Part shown: piece by piece, positions 34,876 through 44,835 of the stretch
Position numbering within the stretch: position 1 is the stretch's first letter
How the letters are laid out: every line of letters begins with the position of its first letter
NCBI RefSeq assembly: GCF_042186555.1
Contig: NC_133325.1
Span: 758,297,207-758,361,206, forward strand
DNA from: Aquarana catesbeiana
Taxonomy: Eukaryota; Chordata; Amphibia; Anura; Ranidae
Direction of reading: 5' to 3'
DNA: 64,000 bases
Made by a program: the position numbers and the translations under genes
The notes under the pieces: model-generated
The model's input: only the letters and a program-made list of their open reading frames with translations
Databases searched by the model: none
What the model was told of the DNA's origin: nothing

Positions 34876-35176
34876 GAAGGCTGCCAATAATCCTTTGATT
34901 TTATTGCCAGCTACTAATATTGGCTGGAGGGGAGGGGTCGGATTTGTTTATTGGCTTAGACAAAGGAGCTGACAGGCAGGGAGGGAGTGAAGGGAGAGAG
35001 GAGAGCAGCGGGATGACGGAGGCACGTAAACTGACCACGGTATCATGGATCAAGTTCCATGATTACTGTGGTCAGTTTACATAGGGGGACACGGGAACAG
35101 GCAGGATCAACCAGGTTTTTTAGAACATAGAGAGGGACGAATGACACAGCACAAGCACTATGCTGTGTATTCTGCT

Positions 35177-35498
35177 TTAACCACTTCAGCCCGGAAGGAT
35201 TTGCCCCCTTAATGACCAGGCCATTTTTTGCAATACCGCACTGCGTCGGTTTAACTGACAATTGCGCGGTCATGCGACACTGTACCGAAACAAAATTGAC
35301 GTGCTTTTTTTACTACAAGTAGAGCTTTCTTTTGGTGGTATTTGTTCATCTCTGTGGTTTTTAGTTTTTGCGTTATAAACAAAAAAAGAGCGACAATTTA
35401 AAAAAAAAATATATATTTTTTTACTTTTTGCTATAATAAATATACCAAAAAAATGTAAAAAGACAAATTTCTTCATCGGTTTAGGCCAATATGTATTC
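35177..35498 (-). mobile_element. Truncated TTAA element
   Basis: Begins TTAACCACTTCAGCCCGG and reads inward through GACAATTGCGCGGTCATGCG, AGAGCTTTCTTTTGGTGGTA and ATAGTTCTA-type phrases of this superfamily, then breaks off at about 35498, where an unrelated repeat begins. The far end is missing. Confidence 0.75.
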
Positions 35499-35499
35499 T

Positions 35500-35875
35500 A
35501 ATAGGCTTCAAAATAGGGTGGGCTTGGGTCGCAGAGAATGCGACCAGAGCCCACCCAGGTGTGTTACAACAGCGAATGATCCTGATTCTCAATCTGACCA
35601 AATAGAAGCGGGTGTGAGACCTGTTTTCGGATTGGCCGAAAAGAGAAGACTCCTGATTGGCCGCCGAGGAGGAGGGAGGAAACGGAAGCCACCACCGTGG
35701 AAAGCAGAAGAACGGGAGGCTGCCGAGCAGGGGAAGCAGCCGGTGGTGGAGAGCAGGAGAACGGGAGGCCACCACTGAGCAGGGGGAAGCCGCCGGTGAT
35801 GGGGAAAGTGCTACCGATGGGGAGGGCATATGGTTTGCCCCCCCAAAAAAATTTCCACCAGCTGCCACTGCATCT
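35500..35875. mobile_element. CAGTGGC-family repeat, partial (copy 3)
   Basis: Contains ATAGGCTTCAAAATAGGGTG, AGAGCCCACCCAGGTGTGTT and ends TTCCACCAGCTGCCACTG. It matches part of 4867-5424 and 13917-14430. The left end is lost at the junction with the truncated TTAA element. Confidence 0.65.
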
Positions 35876-36556
35876 GACCACCCATAGAGGAGAGCGGGCT
35901 GTGTCTGTGTTTAATCTGCATTAGCGGAATGGACACTGACCAGCCATCCGCCTGCTAAGTGGGGATCAGAGAAAAGATTCCCCACTGAGCAGGGGGACTC
36001 CAACAGAGCCCCCGTCCCATGTGTAAGGGGATTAATAAATTCAGACTATGTAAAGTGAGGAAAGCCTGTGTCTCCAACTTTTAATCCTGGACAGGATTTT
36101 GGTAAATAGAAACAACGGGGTTGATTTACTTAGGAATAATGACTTACCTCTATCAAAGTGAATGTTCACTTCAATCAATCTAAATTAATTGACCTCTTTG
36201 GGGGGAAAGAGGGGAGGAGGAAAAAAAAATCCTGTATGGTACCCATACACATTGCAGTTCCTGTACCATATAGTTAGGCAGTGGTAGGGCAAAAGAGCAT
36301 TTGACTTGTGCTTTGAAGGGGGACTCCTTTTTCATTGCCCCCCCCCCCCCCCCATTAAATAGCTTCATCTGCACAATGCCTAGGGGCATACAGATTAGTA
36401 TCTACATGGAAAATGACCCATACACTCATGGCCTTCCATATTTCCTGTGCTAAATCTTGTATCATTGAGCAGGCCATCTCTCTGGTTTTGTTGTTGTTCA
36501 TGAGTATCTAACAAAGATCAGCCTCTGCTGCAGCCTCTCACCTTGTAACAATACAA

Positions 36557-37078
36557 GGCTTGACTTACTAAAGGCAAATAGACTGTGCACTTTGCAATTG
36601 CAGTTGCATACCTCCCAACATTTTGAGATGGGAATGAGGGACACCTATCAGCAAACGTATGTAGGCATGGGGCACGCCCCCTGCCACACCCCCTTAAAGG
36701 AGAATTAACCCCCCAAAAAAGGTTAAATAAATCCACAAGGGCTTTTTTTTTTTACCACTACTATTCCTTTATATTGGCTTTTAAAACGTACAAACGCAGC
36801 AATTTAGATTTTGGAAGAAAGGTTTAGCACTGGGAAACACTTTTTGAAAGATAAAAAGTGCATTTTTTATACAGATATATGGATCAGACCAAATGTGGGG
36901 GAAAGAGGGACAGAGGGACATTGCTCCAAATCAGGGACAGTCCCTCGAAATCAGGGACGGTTGGGAGCTATGGCAGTTGCACTCATTTTCCCCCAGAGCT
37001 AAGTGAATGTGGTGAAGCTCTGCTGATTTCCATCATCCAGTCATGTGCAAGCAAAAATTCAAAATTTTGTTTTTTTTA
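36557..37078. mobile_element. GGGGTTGATTTACTAAA-type MITE split by a hAT-like element
   Basis: The left piece GACTTACTAAAGGCAAATAG ACTGTGCACTTTGCAATTGC and the right piece TTGCACTCATTTTCCCCC...TCATGTGCAAGCAAAAA belong to one long subfamily (compare 53622-53913), separated by the insertion 36607-36972. Confidence 0.7.
36607..36972. mobile_element. hAT-like element, CATACCTCCCAAC termini (copy 1)
   Basis: Left end CATACCTCCCAACATTTTGA and right end GGTTGGGAGCTATG are inverted. GCAGTTG flanks both sides (36600-36606, 36973-36979), close to the 8-bp duplication of hAT transposons. The element contains CCAAATCAGGGACAGTCCCT. About 80-90% like 46551-46926 by eye. Confidence 0.75.
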
Positions 37079-37395
37079 TAAATATTTTATTTCTTTTGAG
37101 ATTGCAGGAATACAGAATATGTCCAAACGATCTTCTGCACAAAAAAGTGGCATGATATATATAGTCATATTGGCTCCCATGCTGATATATTAACTAATCA
37201 ATTAATTTGTTTGATACCAGAAGACAGGCAACAGCATAAAAATGTGCTGTTATTTCAGCATCCTAGAAATAACGCATTTTTTTCAATGAGTATAAGAACA
37301 GCATAGAGTGATTAGAAAATAGATAAGGTCGCTCAAGTTGGGGAGAGTGAACATCTCTAAAAAATTATCAAAAGCAATGTGTACTAAACAAGTTA

Positions 37396-37818
37396 TGCCG
37401 CGTACACACGACCGGTTTTGCCGTTGGAATAAACTCCGACGGAATTCCATTCAAGCGGTCTTGCCTAAACATAGCCAACCCAAAGTCCAACCAAAGTCCG
37501 ACTGTCCAGAACGCGGTGACGTACAGCACTTATGACGGGACTAGAAAAAGGAAGTTCAATAGCCAGTAGCCAATAGCTTCCGTCTCGTACTTGCTTCAGA
37601 GCATGTGTCGTTTTTGGTCCGTCGGAACAGCATACAGACGATCGGTTTTCCCGATATTAATTGGTTCTGTCGGAAATATTTAGAACATGTTCTATTTCTA
37701 GGTCTGTCAGAATTTTCGAAGAAAAAGTGCGATGAGGCACACACACGATCGGAATAGAGGATGAAAAGCTTCCATCTGACTTTTTCTGTCGGACATTCCG
37801 CTCGTGTGTACGCGGCTT
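37396..37818. mobile_element. CGTACACACGA-family MITE (copy 5)
   Basis: Left terminus GCCGCGTACACACGACCGGT and right terminus CGCTCGTGTGTACGCGGC are inverted. The internal words (CCGTCGGAA, TTCTGTCGGA) form a further subfamily. Confidence 0.8.
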
Positions 37819-37870
37819 TAGAAAAGTAGTAAAAAAAGGCATAAAGGAAAGCAACGAGGAAAGAAGATAG

Positions 37871-38094
37871 GGGTTGATTTACTAAAGGAAAATAGACTGC
37901 ACTTTGCAAGTTGAGGCTTCACTTTGCAAAGCGTACCCAATCATGTGCAAGGAAAATTTTAAAAAACAGCATTTTTGCTTGCACATGATTGGATGATGGA
38001 AGTCAGCAGGGCTTCTGCTCATTTACTAAACTCTGGAGCAACTGCACTTGCAGAGAGTGCACAGTTTTTTTTTCCCTTTAGTAAATCAACTCCA
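37871..38094. mobile_element. GGGGTTGATTTACTAAA MITE, long subfamily
   Basis: Begins GGGGTTGATTTACTAAAGGA and ends CTTTAGTAAATCAACTCC. The core holds CAATCATGTGCAAGGAAAAT and its complement. About 225 bp. Confidence 0.85.
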
Positions 38095-38420
38095 GAGAGT
38101 CTTGGAGCTCAGAAAGATGAAGAAAGGAAAAGTTAAGTGAGGGTACAAGAAAAGGGGTGTTGGGAGATTCAATGCAAAAATGCACTAGGGCTTTGTCAAA
38201 CCAATAATTTACAAGTTAGCATGTGATTTAATATAGTCATCAGAGTAAAAAAATGTATTTTAGTAAAACTACTTGCGGCGAAAGGCCTTCTTCCTGTCTT
38301 CAACTGTTGCAGTCAGGTCTTCCATTCTGTTAATTTCGTTGATCTGGGAGAACCATTGAGACAGTTTGGGGGAATCCAGGTCGCCAGGATGCAAGCCTTC
38401 CCTGTGTTGATCAGTGATCG

Positions 38421-39424
38421 TTAAAGTGTTACTAAACCTAGAACCCTGCATTCACTATACAGTTAGACCTTGGATTGCGAGCATTATTCGTTCCAGAAAC
38501 ATGCTTGTAATACAAAGCACTTGTATTAAAATGTATTAAAACAAATCTCCCCATAATAAAATAATGGAAACTCAAATGATTTGTTATGCATAAGTCCTTC
38601 AGTCTATAGTCCATTTATAAAGATTATAGCAATGGTTGTGAAACCATAAAATGTCCATTCACAAATGGAAGCCTCCACAAGGGGATTAGAAGCAAAATCC
38701 AGCAGGAGCTCCAGAGTATAAAAGAGAAGAGAGGCGCCTTTAAGTGTAGCAATACGTTGCTAGATGTTGTACGTTCATTAAATGTAACCATATTGCTACA
38801 CTTAGAGGCGCCTCTCTTCTCTTTTATACTCAGTTGTGACGTGACGCTACTTGTATATCAATATCAGTGTATTTAAAAATTTTGCTTGTCTTGCAAAACG
38901 CTCTCCAACCAAGCTACTCTCAAACCAAGGTTTTACTGTATCTGGTCTCCCACAGTACACAGAACATGGAAATGCAATCATTTTAGTAAATATAAACTGC
39001 TAAATACCTTTTCTCATCAGCAGTATATAGCAGTCTTGTGACTTCTATCAGTGTCTGGTTAAAGCTTGTAGGATGAGTTTTCATACTGCACTGGCTATCC
39101 TATCAGGATGCAGGACCCCTGACCCTCTGTCTGGACAGTGCTGATTGGCCCTGTGCTGATCACATGCATGCTCTCAAGAAAAAAAACTCTCTAGCAATAC
39201 ACACCAAACTGAGCATGTGCAGAGTGACTCCAAAGGCTCTGTACTATCCGGACATGTTTTGGAGTCAGTGGAAGACGGGGAGGATCAGAGAAGACCAGAT
39301 CAAACAGCCTTTTTACATAATGCAGAGAATTAACTCCTTAAGTTCCACAGTGAGTATAACAAGCATGCTTTACTGCATACTGTATACTGACTGATTTTAC
39401 TGTTGTGGGTTTAGTAACACTTTA
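38421..39424. mobile_element. TTAAAGTGTTACTAAACC element with nested MITE
   Basis: Left terminus TTAAAGTGTTACTAAACC and right terminus GGTTTAGTAACACTTTAA (39405-39424, with a GGG variant) are inverted with TTAA ends. A CAGTAAAACCTTGG MITE is inserted at 38460-38938. Without it the element would be about 520 bp. Non-coding. Confidence 0.82.
38460..38938. mobile_element. CAGTAAAACCTTGG MITE (copy 2), TA insertion
   Basis: Starts CAGTTAGACCTTGGATTGCG and ends CCAAGGTTTTACTG, flanked by TA (38458-38459, 38939-38940). Collinear with 8308-8812, including the GAGAGGCGCCT hairpin. Confidence 0.9.
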
Positions 39425-40056
39425 ATATAAATATTTATATATATATATATTAATTTATTTCCCCTGCATTTGATTGATCACTCTTTACAAAGTGAAGCCT
39501 CACCACATTCACTAAACGGAAAATGAGCGCAACTGCACAGTGTATTCGCGTTTAATAAATCAACCCCACAATGTTGCAGTCTGACAACTGAGGGAGAGGA
39601 TATTGACAAAATGTTTTCTTCTGCCTGCAGCAGACTGATGATATCCTCTCAGTTGTGCAAAGTCACTGAATGGAATTTAAGTAGTGATTTTTAATGCAAA
39701 AAAAATATTTTTAATTAATAAAAAAATGATACTGTCATTTTATTTTGTAATTTTTTCAAGCAGACATGTGAAGTTGCTGAACGGTCCACTTTATTTATCA
39801 TCTCCTGTGGTGCTATAATAAATAAATATAACAAGCAAGGTAAAAAATATTAAGTAAACAAAATAGTGTTATGAAGCTTCTGTCTGCTTAGCATGTTCCA
39901 CAACAAAATCATTGGGTCCCTAAAGCTACAACAGATGGACATCTATCCATTAGAAGCAGGAATCCCTCTTTCATCACTGAGAGCTCTGAACTTATTGAGA
40001 TCTTGAGAAGCCGTCTATAATTGTGTATGTAGCTAGCGGTGTTTACATTGTTAATA
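39425..40056. other. Unassigned stretch
   Basis: Short MITE-like scraps (39480-39570: CTCACCACATTCACTAAACG...AATAAATCAACCCC) are present. No gene is recognised. Confidence 0.4.
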
Positions 40057-40936
40057 GTACCTTATTTCTTTGACATTTTTATTGTGTAAATATTTTGAGG
40101 ATAGTCAAACTAGAACAAGCACCCCCTAAAGGGCTGGGGCCTTTAAAACCATCTGTCTCCTACATATAATGCAATTTTATCATCTCTACTTTGGCAATTC
40201 TACAACACTTCAGATCTTAAAGCGGAGTTCTGCTTAAAAAAAAAAAAAATTAAAAGCCAGCAGCTACAAATACTGCAGCTGCTGACTTTTATTAATCGGA
40301 CACTTACCTGTCCCAGGGTCCAGCGATTTGGGGGAACAAAGCCGCTTGTCTCCCCCTCCTCTCTGCGGCGCTGGCATTGTCACTGTGGGCGCCCAGGTTT
40401 GGCTTCACAGCCAGGCACGCACTGCCCACGCGCGAGCCGCGATGCGAGCTGTGACTGGCCGGGCAATCATCTGGGACCTGTGACGTGTCCCAGATGATTG
40501 CTGAGAGGGAGGGGGGAGAGGTGAACTTGCTTCCGGCGCTGCGGTGCCACGGTGCCCGGGAGGAAGTGGGTGCTGGGACCCTCTAAAAAGAGGGCTTCCG
40601 CTCCCCCCCCACCAAAAATTACATGCCAAATGTGGCATGTCAGGGGGTCACCTTCCCTTAAAGCAGAAATTCCATTTTTGGGTGGAACTCCGCTTTAAAT
40701 AACTTTTTGAGTACCTTGTTTCTTTGACATTTTTATTGTGTAAATATTTTGAGGATAGGGAGAGTTAGTTTTTGGACAAAGTTCAACTAGTTTAAAACAC
40801 TTGAAAGTGGCCATCTAAGTCAAACAAGAACAACCACCCCCTAACAGGGGTTGGGGCCTTCAAAACTATCTGTCTTCTACATATAATGCCATTTTAACTT
40901 CTCTACTTTGGCAATTCTACAACAATTCAGATGTTA
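40057..40936 (+). repeat. Direct repeat flanking a TTAA MITE
   Basis: 40057-40220 and 40710-40936 share TTTCTTTGACATTTTTATTG, TGGGGCCTT(C/T)AAAAC and CTACTTTGGCAATTCTACAA. Copy 2 has about 65 extra bases (40758-40823). Copy 1 ends exactly where the TTAA MITE (40217-40698) starts; copy 2 shows the same place uninterrupted (CAGATGTTAAGCC). Confidence 0.8.
40217..40698. mobile_element. TTAAAGCGGAGTTC MITE (copy 1)
   Basis: Left end TTAAAGCGGAGTTCTGC and right end GTGGAACTCCGCTTTAA are inverted, with TTAA at 40217-40220 and 40695-40698. Interior contains AGCAGCTACAAATACTGCAG and CATTTGGCATGT. The same family occupies 49577-50059. Confidence 0.88.
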
Positions 40937-41286
40937 AGCCACGTGAATCAAGGAATTAACACCTATACAGACTTCCTGACACCAAGGATGGGATTACGTA
41001 ACTACAGTGGGATGGTTCCACAACTTTCACACCTCCCATTCTGTTCTTGGACAATCAACATCCACACATTTTTGTGGTTATTGGATTACGGTGTTTGTGC
41101 TAATTGTGTGGATATAAAAACTTGGGTGTGTACCTGTCACTCATTGCAACTGAAGAAGTGTCTTGGATCACCTACGAAATGTCTTCAACCGTTAACAGAA
41201 CAAGTCCAGCTAAGTGAGTCAATACTACTAGATACACTATATTTTCAAAAGTATTGGGACACCCTTTCTTTACAAGCACATGAACT

Positions 41287-42335
41287 TTAACCACTTGCCG
41301 CCCACCCACTGTCAAATGACGGCAGGGCGGTGCAGCTCTCATTCTGGGTGGACATCATATGGCAGCTTCCCAGAGCAACTGCTCTCGCGCGCCCGAGGGG
41401 GCGCGCAGCGCGGAGATCGGTGCCGCGCTGTGTTGCTAGGACATGGCGCGACCCCAATCTCTGTAAAGAGCCGTGGCTCTTTAACCATGTGATCAGCTGT
41501 GTCCAATCACAGCCAGTTACATGTAAACACGGAGATGCTGGTTATCGGTGCTCCTCGCCTCACACTGACAGAGGACATCTAGGGATGTAATCAGGGCACT
41601 GATCATCAGTGCCCTGATTACAATTAAGTGCCCACCACTGCCAGCAATCAGTGCCCACAAGTGCCAGCAATCAGTGCCCACAAGTGCCAGCAATCAGTGC
41701 CCACAAGTGATGCCAGTCAGTGCTGGCTATCAGTGCTGCCCATCAATGCCTATCACTGTTGCCCATCATTGCCCATCACTGCTGCCCATCAATGCCACCC
41801 ATCAATGCCCATCAGTGCCTATCAGTGCTGACCATCAGTGCCCATCAGTGCCGCCTATCCATGCCGCCTATCCGTTCCACCTATCTGTGCCCACCAGTGC
41901 CGCCTATCTGTGCCCACCAGTGCCGCCTATCAGTGCCCATTAGTGCCCACGAGTGGCACCCATCAGTGTCGCCTATCAATGCTCATCAGTGCCACATATC
42001 AGTGGCACCTATCAGTGCCCATAAGTGCGGCATATTAGTGCCTCCTCATCAGTGCCGCCTCATCAGTGCCCATAAGTGTCACCTCATCAGTGCCCATCAG
42101 TGAAGGAGAAAAATTACTTATTTACAAAATTTACTGACAGAAACTAAGAAAAACTTTTTTTTTCAAAACTGAAGTGATTAAATACCACCAAAAGAAAGCT
42201 CTATTCGTGTGAAGAAAATGCTAAAAATTTCACATGGTTACAGTGTAGCATGGCCGCGCAATTGTCATTCAAAATGTGACAGCGCTGAAAGCTGGGCAGG
42301 AAGGGGATGTAAGTGCCCTGTATTGAGGCGGTTAA
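41287..42335. mobile_element. TTAA element with CAGTGCCCATCAGTGCC minisatellite
   Basis: Bounded by TTAA (41287-41290, 42332-42335). Left CCACTTGCCGCCCACCCA, right GTATTGAGGCGG. Interior has a GC-rich fold-back, then a degenerate (CAGTGCCCATCAGTGCC)n array (41640-42110), then the AAAGAAAGCTCTATTCGTGTG tail. Unlike 5732-7474 it has the minisatellite in only one arm. The MPISV/HQC frames across the array are artefacts. Confidence 0.88.
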
Positions 42336-42445
42336 TGACATCCCAGTCTTAGTCTGTAGGGTTCAATATTGAGTTGGCCCACCCTTTGCAGCTATAACAG
42401 CTTCAACTCTTCTGGGAAGGCTCTCCACAAGGTTTAGGAGTGTGT

Positions 42446-42649
42446 CTATGGGAATGTTTGACCATTCTTCCAGAAGCGCATTAGTGAGGTCAGGCACTGA
42501 TGTAGACAAGAAGGCCTGGCTCGCAGTCTCCGCTCTAATTCATCCCAAGGGTGTTCTATCGGGTTGAGGTCAGGTCTCTGTGCAGGCCAGTCAAGTTCCT
42601 CCACCCCAAACTCGCTCATCCATGTCTTTATGGACCTTGCTTTGTGCAC
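42446..42649 (-). pseudogene. Tc1-like transposase, C-terminal fragment
   Basis: The minus strand encodes a DDE transposase fragment: KARSIKTWMSEFGVEELDWP, then AQRPDLNPIEHPWDELERRL. The DLNPIE motif holds the third catalytic acidic residue of the DD34E triad. After RARPS the frame shifts, and the usual SVPDLTNALLEEW tail is read out of frame. The upstream catalytic part is missing or inverted, so the gene is dead. Confidence 0.88.
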
Positions 42650-42650
42650 T

Positions 42651-43548
42651 GGTCAAGATCATTTGGTGGAGGGGGGATTATGGTGTGGGGTTGTTTTTCA
42701 GGGGTTGGGTTTGGCCCTGTAACGAGCCCCTTTGCTCGCTCGGTTCCAGTCTCCCGACACTCCTCTGCAGCTATTGAATCAGCTTGCAACATCAGATTCG
42801 GTCATCCAATGCTCCGGGATTAGAACTACAGCTCTGTGCCGTTCTAACCCAGTTGTGATAGCTCAGAACAAACACCAGGCAGGCTGTATGTAAGTTCAAA
42901 CAGGAATCTATCTTTATTGACAAAATACAGGCTTTTATACACTCAAAGTGTAGGTGCAGACCTCCTGCTCATATTACTCTAACAATACAGCTGTAACCTA
43001 ATTAACCTAATTAACATGAGCTAATTAACTAATCCCTTTAGACAGCCTAGATGACTCAGACATGACCGTTAGGCCAGACTGGCCGTCTTGTAGTTCAGAA
43101 AATCCAATCAACATTATCACAATCAACATAGACTTTTCTTTACACAATAGCAGAGTTAATTAACACAAATAACAATGGGGATCCAATGACTCTTAGATCC
43201 CATAGTAGACTTATTTACAATACACATTTTCAGCAGACAATAGACAGACAGGTGTTGGAATTTACATCAGCATCTCCTAACAGTATCTGTCCCAGCATTA
43301 TGAATCAGCCACTATTCCAATATGGCAAATCCAGGGTCCCCAGGCATACAGCTCACAAAGAGCACCGTTCCCCCAAATGCAAGGGCCCCCGATCGATCGG
43401 CAAGAGGCTAGCATACAGTCCCCTCCAAAAGTCTCTTTCCCGGCTAGGTCTGTCACAGGCCCCTTAGTTCTAGTGAAGGGAACTCTTAAGGCATCAGCAT
43501 ACCAAGACATTTTGGACAATTTCATGCTTTGGGATGGCCCCTTTCCCT
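42651..43548 (+). pseudogene. Tc1-like transposase, central fragment split by an LTR
   Basis: Forward frame gives VKSFGGGGIMVWGCFSGVGF up to 42717. It continues after the LTR at 43458 with GPLVLVKGTLKASAYQDIL and then LDNFMLWDGPFPL to 43548, where similarity stops. It lacks both ends and is on the opposite strand from the C-terminal piece. Confidence 0.85.
42718..43457 (-). mobile_element. Solo LTR of an LTR retroelement
   Basis: A 740-bp segment begins TGTAACGAGCC and ends GTCTGTCACA, so both ends carry TG...CA. It is flanked by a 5-bp duplication GGCCC (42713-42717, 43458-43462). On the minus strand it shows a TATAAAAG box (about 42940) and an AATAAA signal (about 42918), giving the LTR orientation. 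No internal coding region remains, so it is a solo LTR left by recombination. Gypsy-like or retrovirus-like origin cannot be told apart here. Confidence 0.88.
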
Positions 43549-44635
43549 TAATCAATATAAACACATACCCCACCACCACCACCACTCTACATTTTCCAAC
43601 TACAACAAAATACAAGACTTCCTCTAATTGGTTAAGTCAGAGATCATGATGTCGCCTGCCTGTCTCTTCACTTCAGCCAAACAGAGGAAACCTTATGAAT
43701 GGCTGAGCAGCACTTAGCATGACTCAATTTTGTTCTGGCAGTGGATCGAAAATCTCCATATCACTGCCAGAACACAGCGCTGCATACTGTATGTAGATGA
43801 TGCTACATACAGTTTATATAGTGCTGACCAGGGAGGCAGGTGAGGCAGAGCCTCACCTGCCATGAACATTAAAAAAAAAAAAAAAAAAAAAACAGTCTTC
43901 GAGGGTCGTAGCTCGGCGACCTGAGGTCACAGAGACCCCAAATTTAGGGAGTATGTAGCCTAAGTCCTACCCCACCACTGGTAAATTTGGGGATCCTATG
44001 ACCTATGGTTCCTTGGATATGGGGCTCCTTGCGCAGCCTGTCAGAAGATACATACAGAGCACCCAGTTTAAATACAAGCTGATACACTCTGTTTGCAGCA
44101 GACTGAGAGGATGAGCTCACAGTGCCTCTCACTTCTTGTCAGAAGCGCTGAGCTCAATGGACAGCTTGGAGTCTTGGACCAATGGTAAAGTACCATTAGC
44201 CCCAGCTGTCCAATAAAAATGCTGTAGTGGAGGCACGCCTCTCACTGCAGTGTCATAGAAGGGGGCATGTGTCTAAAAGACAAATGTTCCCTTCCAGCCC
44301 AACCCTCTTAACTACAAGGAAATAACATGTGTTTATGAGTATAAGATTTACCCACAATCCCATGTTTTTCTCACACAGTTAAAAGGGAGAATGAGAATCT
44401 GCTGCTGTTGAAAAGGTACTGTTATAATCATGCTAAATCATATATTATTATGCTATATGTTATAACATAATAATGTATTATTTATCTATTTACTGTGAAA
44501 TTACTGGTTGGAAGTTATAACTTCAAACGTCAGTAATTTGTCTGTTAAGCCACCTGCTTGAGTACAGATTTTGAAAATATATTAAATTACCTTAAAAACA
44601 ATATGTAATAATTATTTGTATATTACTTATGGTAA
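43549..44635. other. Mixed unassigned repeats
   Basis: Contains a (CCA)n stretch (43568-43583), a small inverted pair TGTTCTGGCAGTG / CACTGCCAGAACA (43730-43775), and GGAGGCAGGTGAGGCAGAGCCT CACCTGCC (43831-43861), followed by poly-A. This resembles the start of a non-autonomous repeat, but no right end was found. Confidence 0.45.
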
Positions 44636-44828
44636 TTAACCCCTTGCCACCCAGGCCAATTCTGACACTTCTCTCCTATATGTAATAATCATTGTTTTTT
44701 TTTTTGCTAGAAAATTACGCAGAACCCCCAAACATTATATATATTGTTTTAACAGACACCCTATGGAATAAAATGGTGGCCATTGCAACTTTTTATGTTA
44801 TACGATATTTGAGCAGCAATTTTTCAAA
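44636..44828. mobile_element. Truncated TTAA element
   Basis: Starts TTAACCCCTTGCCACCCAGG and contains CTGACACTTCTCTCCTA, TGTAATAATCATTG and TGGTGGCCATTGCAACTTTT, the inverse of 20800-20960. It ends abruptly at the L1-like sequence, so only one end survives. Confidence 0.7.
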
Positions 44829-44835
44829 CACGTTG

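Larger units (their letters stand above)
41233..43548. mobile_element. Rearranged Tc1/mariner element hosting two later insertions
   Basis: On the minus strand the 3' terminal repeat begins at 41233 (TACACTATATTTTC), continues to 41286, resumes at 42336 and runs through the transposase end to about 42650. From about 42651 the sequence instead reads forward-strand Tc1 middle coding (GGGGIMVWGCFSG) to 42717, and resumes after the LTR at 43458-43548. The two halves are thus head to head. The insertions are a TTAA element (41287-42335) and a solo LTR (42718-43457). Confidence 0.88.

Noticed and set aside
40931..41290. 119-codon open frame possibly a host exon
   Set aside because: No domain, no splice-site context, and it runs into the Tc1 terminal repeat. 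The GAAGAAGTGTC...CGAAATGTCTTCAAC phrase is repeat-like.
42718..43457. Full-length endogenous retroelement
   Set aside because: Only one LTR exists between the GGCCC duplications, with no internal region or second LTR, so it is a solo LTR.
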